This document shows, in pieces, positions 6,294 to 6,298 of a stretch of DNA of 6,298 nt (position 1 is its first letter; the number at the start of each line of letters is the position of its first letter). Under the pieces are notes generated by a model, which was given only the letters and a program-made list of their open reading frames with translations, was not told where the DNA came from and made no database searches. Source of the DNA: RUG023 sp900315435 (GTDB taxonomy: Bacteria; Spirochaetota; Spirochaetia; Sphaerochaetales; Sphaerochaetaceae); contig CADAJJ010000088.1 in NCBI GenBank assembly GCA_902788205.1, forward strand, positions 1 to 6,298, read 5' to 3'. The position numbers and the translations under genes are program-made.

Positions 6294-6298
6294 AGGGG

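Larger units (their letters stand above)
6207..6298. mobile_element. Probable IS21-like terminus truncating the Rpn-family gene
   Basis: At 6207 the sequence becomes TGATAGAGTC...GTAGGCCA, and two repeats at 23-bp spacing follow (6225-6260). The TG start and the TGRTAGA...GCCA layout resemble the left terminus of the IS at 101-2322, whose minus strand reads TGGTAGATGG...GAGCCA. With a leftward terminator at 6261-6293, this best fits the right end of an IS21-like element whose istB would read leftward from beyond the window. No coding sequence of it is visible. An alternative start of the element is TGTTTC at 6201. Confidence 0.45.

Noticed and set aside
1..6298. CRISPR array, tRNA, rRNA, riboswitch or a new defence system
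   Set aside because: The only periodic repeats are the short IS21-type end repeats. No RNA gene signature was recognised, and the only nuclease-like gene is a truncated Rpn-family remnant.

Overview
The window looks like a mobile-element-rich stretch of a bacterial chromosome. A Spirochaetota host (Sphaerochaeta/Treponema-like) is my best guess, based on the style of the YchF protein, a BmpA/PnrA-type nucleoside ABC permease pair and an Rpn-family nuclease relative. This is an inference from remembered family resemblance, not from a search. I see no CRISPR array, rRNA or tRNA, and no convincing new multi-gene system. What is notable is how thoroughly the region has been broken up by insertion sequences.

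Left part (1-2322, minus strand): an IS21-family element with istA and istB in the usual tandem order. It is degraded. istA carries a one-base frameshift near 868. istB is split by a 52-bp near-perfect hairpin element (400-451). istB then stops at about position 100, where the terminus of a second IS21-like element appears to begin. That second element is marked by three 23-bp-period repeats at 21-81. The left end of the main IS lies near 2322.

Middle part (2323-4364, plus strand): a 43-codon 3' fragment of an unknown gene, a short AT-rich gap, then the tail of a nucleoside-type ABC transporter operon. Permease 1 is a pseudogene, with its N-terminus missing and an in-frame amber codon at a conserved Gln. 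Permease 2 is intact and overlaps permease 1 by 8 bp. The ATPase and the binding-protein gene that normally precede them are absent. The surviving permease is therefore probably an orphan unless the rest is elsewhere.

Right part (4365-6298): a complete ychF gene with its own candidate promoter and a clear intrinsic terminator, and visibly GC-richer codon use than the permeases. A 184-bp leader follows, containing promoter-like sites and a perfect 12-bp palindrome. Next comes the 5' part of an Rpn-family (PD-(D/E)XK) gene, cut at about 6207 by what appears to be a third IS21-like terminus. That terminus also has 23-bp-period repeats and includes a leftward-facing terminator for a gene beyond the right edge.

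Overall only permease 2 and ychF look like intact genes. The rest is IS material or genes broken by IS insertion, deletion or point mutation.
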